Source: Calamus simplicifolius (taxonomy: Eukaryota; Streptophyta; Magnoliopsida; Arecales; Arecaceae). Taken from it: a stretch of 64,000 bases of DNA. The stretch is taken from contig UESW01004556.1 in the NCBI GenBank assembly GCA_900491605.1, positions 796,007 to 860,006 on the forward strand, read 5' to 3'. Positions 1-10,824 of this stretch are shown here, one piece after another; position 1 is the first letter of the stretch; every line of letters starts with the position of its first letter. A program made the translations under genes and the position numbers. The notes under the pieces were generated by a model. The model made no database searches. It was not told the DNA's origin and saw only the letters and a list, made by a program, of their open reading frames with translations.

Positions 1-1370
1 CAACCCTCAATAATAAAATCATATTAATTTAGTCAGCTAAGATCCATATTTATACTCAACTTTAAGTCAGCTTTGGCATGACACTTAAAATTAAGTTTTT
101 TTAGGTAGGTAACTCTTACCAATTGCAACTCATGCAACTCTTAGAAATTTATGAGATTTTGACATCATATGTCCCGGCATGTTTAAATCCCATCTCATGC
201 CATTAGGCCCAAAACCGTTTTGATAACCTAATTAAGTTAAACCATTTTTTAAACATATGGGTAGCACCATTACCCATCTTGTCTCACTAATGTAACCTAA
301 TGTACTTCTATTTTGGTAGAACCCACATTAAGGTGATAAAAGCCTTGACAAGTGTTTAAATATGGATGACATGTCAACTTAAAATTTTATGTGAGGGATC
401 TAGATAGATTTTATCATGCATTTAGTATCACATACTCATTGATATCATCATACATAGCATCTCATACATGTATATAATAAACATGTCATAGTATGGCCTT
501 ATCTAGATTGATCTTCATAAGCCAATATGAAGATCAATGGTCAATCCTAGGTAATAATGAGCAACACCATAATGTCTACTTGACCGTCATCTTGTGCATA
601 GACACCTAGCTCCTCCATCACCATGGTTGGATTGCATGACTTCAAATGGCTTGCTTTGTATTCTTGTTTTATTACAATTAATAAACAAATACTACTAAAA
701 GTAAAAGAAAAATTACAATGAAACAAAATGGCACACAGGCCATATTTAATAATTACAACCCTTGTAAAAGAATAATAAAAACCTGCCAATCATATTGGTC
801 ACAAGGCCATACCATGCACCATACAAAGCAATACACCATACAAAACATATCATGTTATCATATAGCATATACATATTGCATTAAAGAAAATATGTAATAA
901 TAGGCGTGTTGTTTAAAACCAATTAAATTTATAAGGCGCTCTGACTAGGTAGTACTGCGGTTCCTAAAATTTGGAGATACAATAAAGTTTCATCCTAAAA
1001 TTTGATTTTATTGATCTCATCAATAAATTTAAGGCTTACATCTGCACCACCATAAACAGCAATTGATAAATTCTTATTGATATGTGAATTCAGTTCATGT
1101 ATTAATCTAATTAAGACAACACCAAAATCATATATCATGATATTAAACACTTTAATTACAATATCCCATTCGGATTCTTAATCATATTAATGAATCCTTA
1201 CAGGAAACAGATTCATCAATTAACACCTTAGAAAACTTATTATTTATGTCGTTCACGCAAACACTAATATCACACATATATATATACAAGAACGCAAACC
1301 ATGCCAAGATCATATACATCTCATACATACAATCAAACATGACAGTTTCAATTTTTATGAAAACGCAAGT
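1..1370. other. AT-rich non-coding stretch, probably leader of a minus-strand Copia
   Basis: No reading frame here resembles a known protein. The segment lies on the internal side of the primer-binding site at 1371-1383, so by position it should be the untranslated leader of a minus-strand Copia element whose 5' LTR is at 1385-2966. No gag is visible, so the leader is either long or the element is a non-autonomous derivative. The rest of the element would lie left of the window. Confidence 0.4.
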
Positions 1371-1383
1371 GGCTCTGATACCA
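1371..1383 (-). promoter_or_regulatory. Primer-binding site (initiator Met tRNA type)
   Basis: The plus strand reads GGCTCTGATACCA, the exact complement of the usual plant Copia primer-binding site TGGTATCAGAGCC. It stands one base from the LTR beginning at 1385 and fixes the element as minus-strand, with its 5' LTR on the right. Confidence 0.8.
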
Positions 1384-1384
1384 C

Positions 1385-2966
1385 TGTTAGATTACAGAAT
1401 GGAAAATCTCAATCTAATTGGAATAAAATGGCAGCGGAAACAAAATAAATCTATTCCATAACCCACCAAGGATCACATGCATTTCACAAAAATGAAAGAA
1501 GGATAAACGAAAAATATTACCTTTTGTTGATCAGTATATAATCCGTCTGTTCTTGTGTTAGATTTGCTCGGATCTTCAAAGGTGCTGCCTTCAGAAAGAC
1601 GACCACCCTCTACAAGTATCCACACACGAACGACACTAAAATAATTTTTGAATGCTAGTTCAACAAGTCCATTTTTCACAAAAAATGAACCATTATTTCC
1701 AACTCTTGTTTATCTATTTTTAAGGCAAAAGACACGACCATTCAAATGCCCCAATAGGCACGACCTTTCAAATGCCCCAATAGACATTAAAAATGTATAT
1801 ATCATATATATACAGTCTGCTAGGGGTTTTTGGTTAACTAGGATTTTAAAATATTTATTTAAAACTCCTTTTAAATAATGACAATTTAAACCATAATCCT
1901 TACCAAATAAGGAATTTATATTTTAACCAAAAACCTTTATGGATTATTTCCTTATCCAATAAGAAAATATAACAAATTAATTACTTGTCATAATTTAAAT
2001 TTTAAATTTAAATTTTTTCAAAATTAAACTCGAATCTAAATGATAACTAATTATTATTTGTAATTTAAAATAATCTCATCATTTTAAATTACTATAGAGA
2101 CTAACAAACCGTAACCATTATTGTCCGTTCTTAGTGTGCGACCCTATAGGTTCAATTAACGTTGGCAGTAGGCCTAAATCACATTTTGATCCTACAAGTC
2201 ATAAGCGGCCTCTAGCAAGACATTATGACTACCCAAGTTAAATGAAAAGCTCACGTTCCGAGACAACCTTAAAGTAGCTAATGACATAATCCTTTTGCCA
2301 CATGATATCTTGATAGAATATAAGGCATGGAAAAAGTCAACCTTATATCGCTCTATCTTTAATTTCTTAAAACCCAATTAGACTAACTAAACAAATGATA
2401 TTGATCTCCATCAATTTATTTGAGCACGGCCATGCATTTCTCAGTCTCAATCATCAAGGGTCCCTGAGATATATCTCTTATAATAAGAGGGACAAATTCC
2501 ATCTTAATCACTCATATCTCACTACATGATTCGTATTATGTTCAAGCATAATCTTTATAATCATCCGGTTAAAGACAACGTTTGATTATGTCGAAACATA
2601 ATATTCCTCATGTTGAGAACTATAGCAATCTCAGTTCTAAGGATTTAATGACACAACTACTAGAGATTAACTTATGACTTTGATCAATGTATTAATCTCA
2701 AGGCGGGTCTTGTCCAATATTTATTCTCAACAAATACATATAAATTTGATTTGTATCTCATACACATATTCATCCCATGAATATCAATCAAATTTCATAC
2801 TAATCTTAATTTATTATTTTTCCCACAATAGGACATTTAGAATAATTAATAATATTATTCAAGGATATTATTATATAATAAACATGCAAATTATGATAAT
2901 AGTAAATGCTCATAAATATTCAAAATACCATGTCCATACAATAGGCCTAGGGCACTATTACTAACA
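1385..2966 (-). repeat. 5' LTR of a minus-strand Copia element
   Basis: The segment begins TGTTAG and ends CTAACA, a perfect short terminal inversion of the kind that bounds LTRs, and it abuts a primer-binding site on its left. Length is about 1.58 kb, large for Copia. The second LTR is not in the window, so the target duplication (expected to be the five bases after 2966) cannot be checked. Short ORFs inside are chance. Confidence 0.65.
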
Positions 2967-3116
2967 TGAGGCGCTCCCAATAAAACCCCTCGGGGTCTGC
3001 ACACGTCTTAAATATATCGGTGATGCGCCTTGAGATAACATGTCTCTCTGCAAATCTATGCAAGCATAGTAAAACATAAGATATAATTTAATAACATAGT
3101 AATTGTATAAATAAAT

Positions 3117-3305
3117 TTATATGATGATAGAAATATACTTACTGGCCATCAACCAATAGAGCCTCCTCCTCCCGGTGGAGGAAGAACTATTGCTCGATGA
3201 TAGCCCAACAGTTGATCCTGGCATCTTCTCGGCAGATGTCTCTCGAATATGGTGCTCCTGTCCAAAGGAGCTATCATGTGCTGCATGAGGAGAGTCATCG
3301 CCCAT
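3117..3305 (-). pseudogene. Downstream exon of the outer CACTA gene
   Basis: The minus strand encodes a short Ser-rich, Arg-rich peptide beginning MGDDSPHAAH. A good splice donor (GTAAGT) follows the codons LYWLMA, so the last residues of the open frame are probably intronic. Its place after the DUF4216 region matches the variable 3' exons or second gene (TNPA-like) of plant CACTA elements. I do not recognise a named domain. The downstream exons would be left of 2967, where a Copia LTR interrupts. Confidence 0.4.
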
Positions 3306-3452
3306 GCTAGTAGACCACCTTCGGGCTATGAATCATCCACAATCCCTCATCGTACTGTATATATAGTTGAAACAGAATAAATTAAAAAAAGCACGAAACA
3401 AAATTTTATTTTCAAATTATAATCAGAGGTATAAATACTTAGTCACTATCGT

Positions 3453-4712
3453 TTATATTCTCAAGTTCGGGTTCATCATCAAATTCTGTCTTTGATTATG
3501 ATTCATATTCATCTTCTTCATCATTTGAGGCCTCATCCACATCCTTAATTTCGAGTGAAGCACAGGTTGGATCATTATGAATTGGATCCAGATCAAGTGA
3601 ATCATCTTGGATTGCATATGCTTCCATAACATCTTCTTGGAAAGTTGGGGATTCAAGTGTTTACATTGATGAGTTACCGGCATAGAAATGGTCGCCCGTG
3701 GCTTTATTTTACTCACAGCCCACCAATCTCTCTTATCATTTCGAAGGCTTGGATATATGGAGTAGTACACTTGTTTAGATTGAGATGCTAGAATGAATGG
3801 TTCATATTTGTTCAACCTTCTTCTATGACATACTTCAACAAGATCATGATCTTTATGCACTTTTGTCCCTACATTTGGAGTTGGATCAAACCATTTACAT
3901 TTGAATAATATAGTGCATTTAATAAGCAAACCAAGATACTCAACTTCAACAATCTCCTATAGCTTTCCATAATAATTTTGCTTATCTGCACCAACAGTTT
4001 GACCTTGCATACATACCCCTCAATTTTGAGTTACCCTTGAAGAACCCAAAGACTCAACCTGAAACTTGTACCCATTCAGAAAAATCAATTTTGAGTTACC
4101 CTTGAAGAACCCAAAGACTCAACCTGAAACTTGTACCCATTCACAAAAATAACCGGTGTATGTATTAACTCTAGCTAGACAATGGCCATTGTGCTAGAGA
4201 TTTAATAAAAATGTCATCGACATTCAAAGAAGGATTATTAGTTTGACAAATCATGAAAACATAATTAGTTTGTAAATGGTATGTTCTGGTTAACCTATAA
4301 GCAATGTGTCAATTTAATACTCACATGTTCGTTGAACCAATATGCAAACTCAGTATAAAGATTCAATCCAATTTTATCATCGCTGATGTGAGGATCTTGT
4401 TGTCTCAACATATCACAAAATATCCTTAAAAAATAAGTTGATGTAAATGTAGTTGAAAATAATATTAAGAAATCCATATAGTATCAAGTAAATGAAAGAA
4501 ATATTATCTTACTCTATAAATGGTTCCACTTCGGAGCAGTTCATAAAAATATAATTGTGAGCAGCTTTAAACTCTTCGTTCAACATATATATTTTATTTT
4601 TGGTACCAAATGGCCTATCAATGGTCCTAAAAATAGAGATGGTTCCATCATCTACTCCAAATGGTGTGGGCACCAGGATCAGGCAGAGGATTCTTAACCC
4701 TCTGTGGATATC
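3453..4712 (-). pseudogene. Outer CACTA transposase C-terminal part with DUF4216
   Basis: On the minus strand, 3453-3929 encodes the DUF4216 signature found downstream of TNP2 transposases: FKCKWFDPTPN, a conserved RRLNKYEPFILASQ stretch, then YPSLRNDKRDWWAV. Farther upstream, at roughly 4500-4690, are a GVDDGTISIFRTIDRPFG segment and a short stretch around NCSEVEPFIE, both typical of the link between DUF4218 and DUF4216. The reading is broken by an in-frame stop near 3955 and by a 65-bp tandem duplication (4021-4150). Upstream the gene is cut by the solo-LTR-like insert at 4713. No activity is expected. Confidence 0.75.
4021..4150. repeat. 65-bp tandem duplication inside the outer CACTA gene
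   Basis: Two almost identical copies starting CAATTTTGAG lie head to tail at 4021-4085 and 4086-4150. The only differences I see are at the copy ends. It looks like a local slippage or repair duplication after the gene stopped being constrained. Confidence 0.85.
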
Positions 4713-5935
4713 TGATTAGTTTTAATTCAAGTCTTGAGTTGAAAAATTAGGTTTAGCTTATTTTAATTTGAGTATTGTCCAGCTCAATTTATTTAATTTG
4801 AATCCTATCCAATTTAATTTATTTTAATGTGAGTCCTATAGTAAGTTTATTTAGCTTACAAGAGGAGACACCAGTATGAAAAAAGAAGACAATGCCTACA
4901 CATAGAAGCAGTGAAGGGACGCCCAAATGCATGCCGCCCATATTTGAATTTTTAGCACTAAATTGTAGCAGTGAAGGATTGCTGCCCAGCTCTTATGAAA
5001 ATTTTAACCCTGAATTCAGCCCAAAGAAGCAAGTGAAAGACGCCCAATATTGCCATCCCAAATTACTGAATTTTAAAATTTCTTTCATGTATTCAAATTC
5101 AAAGGGTGCCACTTAATCCATATTTAGGAAGAAAGTGGGCACCAATTTTGGAATTATTTTAAATTTTCTTTCATGAAAAAGGGACTCCTCCTTTTATTTT
5201 CATATTTGTATTTACTTGGGTCCCAAGTCTCTTATCATATAAAAGAGACCCTCTTGTATGAAAAAAAAGTATCGAACCTTTCAATCAATCAATACAATCA
5301 ATCAGTTATTTTGAGTCATATTTTCCTTGGTGTTCTTGTGTTCTTGCTCCTATGCATGCCTGCATTCAAGCCGCCAAACCTTAAACCCTAGTTGTTTCCT
5401 TGCCATCCACCAGTAGATGCCCCAAATCTTAGCCGTCCCATGCACCCCTCCAAGCAGCCGCCCAAGAGCCCTAGTCATCACCTTGCCCCATCCAGGGGAT
5501 GACCAAGAACCCTCGGCCACCCCCACCTCCTTCTCCACTTCTTCTTCATCTCTTTACCTTTATTCTGATTTTTTCTTTTCTTATTATCCCTTGTATGGTG
5601 AACTTGCAGATCCCTCAGTCGCTATGAATCCAGGATTCAAGATGATCATCATCTAGATTAGTGGATACTTGGCCACAAATCCGTGGGCTCGGGGCTTGGT
5701 CATCTAGGGCGCATCTTCCAGGCAAAGCGACCCCTTTAGCACTTTGATCTTCCTCTCATGCCAGGTACACCCCCTCTAATCTACTAGTAACTTTATTGAA
5801 GGAGAGCACGCCCTACCAGAGCTTCTTACCCTCGACGGCCTTTCTTCTTTACTTTTCTATGGAACTATTTTGCGTGCGGAGTTACTATGAGTTTTCCTAA
5901 ATCTCTCTTAGGCTATTACTTTGGAAGACTAATCA
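4713..5935 (+). repeat. Solo-LTR-like insertion in the outer CACTA gene
   Basis: Outer transposase coding is recognisable on both sides but not between about 4713 and 5935. The insert begins TGATTAG and ends CTAATCA, matching inverted ends, and holds a TATA-like ATATAAAAGAGA near 5238. No internal protein or second copy is present, which suits a solo LTR about 1.22 kb long. The expected five-base target duplication is not seen (ATATC on the left, ACTGC on the right), so the exact ends or the LTR nature are uncertain. Orientation is taken from the TATA-like sequence. Confidence 0.4.
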
Positions 5936-7174
5936 ACTGCAATCATTAATCATATAAAATTTACTTGCATGCAAATCGGTCCTGCATCACGAAATGGCTA
6001 TCGACATCCATCTAAATTGCATGGCACTTTTCGATTCTTAGTTTGGACATGTTCATCAAATTAATGCAATGCAAAATTCAAGGCCTCCTCTACCAAATAT
6101 GCATTGCATATTGATCCTTCAACTCTTGCTTTATTTCAAACTTTTTTTTAATTTCTTCATGTACCTAAAAGATTAAAGTTGAAAATATTATAAGATCTCA
6201 TTTTTGTAAACATTATAAGATGAAATTGTATGAAAAGTAAGTTACCTCTCAAATGGGTACATCCAATGATATTAAACAGGTCCAGCAATCCGAGCTTTGT
6301 ATGCCAGATGAACAGGTAGATGTTCCATGCAATTAAAAAAACTTGGAGGAAAAATTCTTTCCAACTTGCATAAAATAATTGGAATCTCTTCTTCAAGTCC
6401 TACCATGTCATTAGTTCTAATAACTATAGCTGTTAGCTCTTTGAAAAATATACTGATCTCTGTTAATTCTTTCCAGACATTGGCAAGTAGTAATTCATGA
6501 AATACTATGGGCATCAACCACTGCATAAAGGCATGACAATCATGGCTTTTCATGCCAAAAACCCTTAACTTATGCATGACCACACATCTACCCATGTTTG
6601 ATGTATATCCATCAGAAAAATTTAATCCTTTCAACCAATCATATAGTACTGCTTTCGAATTCCTATCAAACGTGTAGCGAGCCTTTGGATATTTATCATC
6701 AATAGATGATCTTGCAAGTTTGGAACGCTGATAGTATTGATTAAGTTTCTCTCTTGATTTAATAGTGTCCTTTGTTTTTCTCAGAATATTCATTACTGTA
6801 TGAAAACTATTATAAAAAAAATCATTTCAATATGCATCACATCAAGATTATGTCTAATTAGATTTGTACTCTAGTAGGGCAACTCTCAAAATACTTTTTT
6901 TTCTTCAGCCATGCTCTTTACATATCCAACCATTTATGGCATCTGCACCATCTTTAAAAACATTCATCAACCCCAACTACTCAATAGAGTCTAATATTTC
7001 CTACCCGCTCAAAATAGGTGGTCCATCCTTCTTAATCACTATGTTCTTAAGAAATGAAATCTTGTTTCTTCTAAAAGGATGCCAAGACGGCAAAATCTTT
7101 TAATGATTATCAAACCATGATTGCTTACTACTTCTGCACAATGTGAAAGCATCTAAATTCTTCATGCAATAAGG
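5936..7174 (-). pseudogene. Outer CACTA TNP2 transposase, C-terminal half (DUF4218)
   Basis: The minus strand continues the transposase across the inner CACTA insertion: at 7174 it resumes right after the LACP motif with YCMKNLDAF and SWFDNH. The segment 6793-6272 holds the DUF4218 block, including GMKSHDCHAFMQWLMP and FPPSFFNCMEHLPVHL. The exon ends after the PFER motif at a clean GT donor (6245-6244). The next exon begins after an AG at 6166-6165 and restores the frame with RYMKKLK, followed by AYLVEEALNF. Several stops and shifts break it, for example near 7100 and in the last exon. Confidence 0.8.
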
Positions 7175-7191
7175 CACTACTACAAAAAGTT
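7175..7191 (+). repeat. Left terminal inverted repeat of inner CACTA
   Basis: CACTACTACAAAAAGTT pairs with 24591-24607 with two mismatches. The flanking AGG at 7172-7174 is the left target duplication. Confidence 0.9.
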
Positions 7192-7194
7192 AAA

Positions 7195-7615
7195 TAGACT
7201 ATGGTTGATTTTAGGACAAAGAGTACGTTTTTTATAAAAAAAGATAGTCTGATATTTTAGACTACGTTTTCATAATTTTTCACAAATTAAAAGACTACGT
7301 CTTTTATTAAAAATATAGTCTTATATTATCTTATAATATAAAAAGACTATGTTTTTAATTAAGATGTAGTCTTATATTATATAAAAAGACTACATTTTTA
7401 GTTAAGATGTAGTCCTATATTATCTTATAATATAAAAAGACTACAGTTTTAATTAAGACGTAGTCTTATATTATCTTATAATATAAAAAGACTATGTTTT
7501 TAATTAAGATGTAGTCTTATATTACCTTATAATATAAAAGACTTTATTTTTAATATCTTATAATATAAAAAACTATGTTTTTAATTAAGACGTAGTCTAA
7601 TATAAAAATAAAAAT
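7195..7615. repeat. Left sub-terminal repeat array of inner CACTA
   Basis: At least six imperfect head-to-tail units of about 60 bp combine an AAAGACTACGTTTTTAATTA-type core, its partial inversion GTAGTCTTATAT, and an AT-rich TATTATCTTATAATATA spacer. The inverted core words recur in the array at the other end of the element (23985-24590). In En/Spm such sub-terminal words are the binding sites of the TNPA protein; that role here is by analogy. Confidence 0.85.
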
Positions 7616-7619
7616 TGAT

Positions 7620-8572
7620 CTTTTTTCCTCCTAATTCACTTTCTCCCTTTTTCTAAACGAAACCTTCGCGATACCCAAAATCAAATTTCTTTCTTCCATC
7701 AGCAGCTTTGTTCTAGGGTTTTGTTTGTGGAGACTCGATTGGCCACCATATGGGATTAAGGTTAAGGAGATTCCATCACCATCAGGGTTTCATTTACAAG
7801 GACTTCATCACCAGGCAAGATTAGGGTTTTGTTCTTCACCAGGCTGAGATTCAACTGCAGGTAATCTTTCATTTTTTTACATCTAACAATTGATTGATCG
7901 AAGGGTGGTGCCAGTGTGGGAGAGGGCCCTCTCGGCTCCCATTTTCTTGGGCCCGGCGGCATGCCCATTGCCTCACCAGGCCGGGCCATGGGTGGCAGTC
8001 CCCATTGGCGTTCGTGTGGTATCCGGTGGGGTTTGACCGACCAAAGGAGGCCGACCGTGCCGCCACTCAGGGAGATCTTTTTATGGGAGATGAACCGGCT
8101 CCTACGTTTGGCTCGAGCTCGGCGGCATGCCTATCGGCTCATCGGGCCCAGGTCATGGGCGGCAACCCCCATCGGCGTCCGTGCAGCATCTGGTGGGTTT
8201 CAGTCGGCCGAAGGAGGCCGGCCATGCCACCGCTCAGGGAGGAGGAGAGGTAGAAGAAGAAGAAGAAGAAGAAAGGGAAAGAAAGAAAGAAAAAAAGAAA
8301 GGGTGCCGCCACCGGCCTGCACTAGGCCGATCATCGACGGCCAGCTAGGCAGCCCCGAGAGAGGTGGTCGTTGGGTGAACTAGGGGCTGAAACAGGGGAG
8401 GCTGGGAGGAATTTGGGGCTGGGCCTGGGCTTGGTCTGGCCCATTCAATCCAATTTTTTTTTCTTTTCTTTTTTTTTTTGAAAATAAGGTGATTTTTGAT
8501 TTTTTTAAGAAAAAAACTAAAGATAGTTTGTATGTTTCTAAACATAATATCTTTTTCATTTTAGGAACATAG
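7620..8572 (+). other. 5' untranslated region and leader intron of inner CACTA gene
   Basis: A leader-like stretch with two CTAGGGTTTTG-type words runs to a splice donor at 7861 (CTGCAG followed by GTAATC). The matching acceptor TTTTCATTTTAG ends at 8564, eight bases before the start codon at 8573. The 704-base intron contains a strikingly GC-rich block (about 7890-8440) built of two imperfect copies, about 166 bp apart, of a unit starting GGCGGCATGCC (7955 and 8121), followed by a GAAGAAGAAG purine tract. Long open frames in this block run in several frames at once and are composition effects. Confidence 0.6.
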
Positions 8573-9913
8573 ATGGTGGATTCATCGAGCATGAAAAGTA
8601 GGTCCAAAGAGATTAATGACAAAGCAAAGGAAGCTAAACCTGTAAGTTATTATTTATCTTTTTAATTTACTTGTCATCTTTCAAATTTATTAGTTTGTTA
8701 GATAAAATTAATTATATTTGTGATTTAATTAAGTTTGATTTAATTAAGTAGTTACTAGTATTTTTTGAATTTAAACAAACTAGATAAGTCACGGTACTCT
8801 GCTGATAGACGTACAAAAAGATTCAAGGATGGTGTCAAAATTTTTTTGAATCATGTTAAAAAAATTTAGATGACCTTAGTTCCATACACTGTCCATGCAT
8901 AAAATATGGGAATATAAAAGTTTATGATATCACAGTGGTTAAAGATCATCTTTTTTTGTAATGGTATCGACTCAAGTTATGATGTATGGATATGGCATGG
9001 CGAAAACATATGTAATGTTGAGAAAGATAAGTGTACATTAGATGCTAAAGAATATTGTCTTCAATACAATAATGATATTAATGCTATGAAAATGGTTGAA
9101 GCAGCCAGAGATCTATTTGAATGTAATCAAAAGAAATTCGTTGACTTGTTGGATGATGCTGAGCATCCTTTATACACTGGTTGTAGTGGGTTCACTAAGT
9201 TTTCTGTTTTGGTACGATTATACAACTTTTAAAAAAATATAGGTGGAGCGATGCAAGTTTTAATGAGCTATTAAGCTTTTGGGATGATGTGCTTCCAAAA
9301 GGAAATTTGATGCCAACATCAATATATGAAGCAAAAAAGACATTGTGTGCCTTAAGAATGAAATATGAAAAGATATACGCATGTCCAAATGATTGTCTTT
9401 TATATAGAAATGCAAACAAGGATGTTGATGTATGTCTAAATTATTCTGAATCAAGATGGAAGATTCCTAAAGGATCCAATCATCCAAAAGTAGGCTCGCC
9501 GGTAAAAGTTCTATGATATTTTCCCCCCATACCCAAGTTTAGAAGAATGTATGGTACTCATCAAATAGCAAAAGATTTGACATGGCATTCCAGTGAAAGG
9601 GAAGTTGATAATCACATTCGACATTCAGTAGATGCACCATCATGGAAATTAATAGACCACAAATGGCTTGATTTTGCATGTGAGTCATGAAATCTTCGAT
9701 TGGCACTTGCAGCAGATAGGATAAATCCACATAGCTCCTTAAGTAGTCACATAGTACATGGCTTGTCATACTTATTACCTACAATCTCCCACTATGGTTG
9801 TGTATGAAGCAAAAATTTATGATGTTAACCTTGTTGATATTGGGTCCTAAGCAGTCGAAAAATGATATTGACATCTTCTTGCAACCACTTATTGATGATT
9901 TAAAAATGCTATG
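8573..9913 (+). pseudogene. Inner CACTA TNP2-type transposase, N-terminal part
   Basis: Start ATG at 8573 opens a short exon (MVDSSSMKSRSKEI...) ending at a GTAAGT donor at 8642. The next exon opens near 8783 with a transposase-associated domain (RTKRFKDGVKIFLNH, later GIDSSYDVWIWHGEN). The segments 8924-9232 and 9289-9516 carry the conserved TNP2 block LDDAEHPLYTGCSGFTKF, SIYEAKKTL and ACPNDCLLYR. Further recognisable TNP2 sequence runs to 9913, where the Tat element splits the gene inside a Leu-Trp pair. Frameshifts near 9230 and 9515 and stops near 8870 and 9690 mean this copy is dead. The protein is the DDE-type enzyme that cuts CACTA ends. Confidence 0.8.
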
Positions 9914-10748
9914 TGATGTGGCTAATCACAATCAGGCGGTACGGTAACGGCTCGCACGATTTTTTGAACAAAATAATTTTGGCTCGCTTTGGCTCGGCCT
10001 TGGCTCCGACCTCGCTTCAACCTCAGATTCGGCTCGGCCTCGGCTCCAGTCTCGCCTCGGCCTCGGATTTGGCTCGGCCTCGGCTTCAGCCTCGAATTCG
10101 GCTCGGCCTCGGCTCTGGCCACAGTTTGACCCCGGATTCGGCTCGGCCTCGGTTCTGCCTCGGACCTCGCCCCAGCGTCAGCCTCGGCTTCGGCCTTGGT
10201 CTCACAAGCTTTAAGCCCTGCCTTGGCCTCGGCCTTGGCCTTGAGTCCTACCTCGGCCTCGATCTAGGCATGTTCTCTACTCTCGTGGAATCAACTTCGA
10301 ACATCGGGTGCATTGACTTAAAACACAAACTACAACACGGCTTGCCCACCTGTCATGGTCAGAATCATGGGCAGTTACCAACACACCATACAGCCACTGA
10401 TATTTACGATGCCCACTTAGCAACGGCGCACCTGCCTACCGTTCACAAGCTTATCTTAACAAAAGAGGGGATTCGATGGTTCTAACTGTAAGGGGTAAAA
10501 GACCCCCGGACAGGTATAAAAAGGAACCCTAGCTTATAATGCAGGGGGACTGATCTCTACTCTCTCTCATAAAAAAATCCCTACTCTTCATATTACTGAC
10601 TTAAGCGTCAGAGGGTCCCCGCCGGAACCACCGGCTCGGGACTTTTCTTGTAGGTTTTCGGCTGAAGGAGGTGATCCAACCATTCCTCTGAAGGCACAAG
10701 AAGCTCATCACTCCCCCGACGCTTCCCAGGAGTGATTTGGCAGAAACA
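9914..10748 (+). repeat. 5' LTR of the Tat element
   Basis: Starts TGATGTGGCTAATCA and ends GCAGAAACA. From about 9980 to 10260 it holds a degenerate array of the words GGCTCGGCCTC and TCGGCTCC. A TATA box (TATAAAAAGG) lies at 10514-10523. The U5 end contains the GGAGGGTCCCCGCCGGAACCACCGG block that is also present in the Tat-derived LTRs at 37483 and 41199. The 190-residue open frame over this LTR is a by-product of the repeats. Confidence 0.9.
10514..10523 (+). promoter_or_regulatory. TATA box of the Tat 5' LTR
   Basis: TATAAAAAGG stands about 235 bases before the LTR end, in the usual place for the U3/R boundary. The same word is kept in the 3' LTR at 19922. Confidence 0.6.
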
Positions 10749-10751
10749 GAT

Positions 10752-10763
10752 TGGCGCACCAGC
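10752..10763 (+). promoter_or_regulatory. Probable primer-binding site of the Tat element
   Basis: TGGCGCACCAGC begins three bases after the LTR end. Plant Ty3 elements commonly have a TGGCGC-type site here. Which tRNA would pair is not determined. Confidence 0.45.
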
Positions 10764-10824
10764 TAGCGAGGCAGCAGCAGACAAACATTCCTTCTGCGAC
10801 CCCATAATTTCTGCAAGGAAGAAG

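Noticed and set aside
7195..7615. Regular repeats that could suggest a CRISPR array
   Set aside because: Units are imperfect, spacers are not unique, and the same words recur inverted at the other end of a CACTA element: sub-terminal repeats.
7894..8383. Three overlapping plus-strand open frames of 73-155 codons
   Set aside because: They lie inside a likely 5' UTR intron and translate a duplicated GC-rich block in more than one frame.
9913..10485. 190-codon open frame
   Set aside because: Covers an LTR repeat array (GGCTCGGCCTCG words); it starts at the LTR edge and has no motif.
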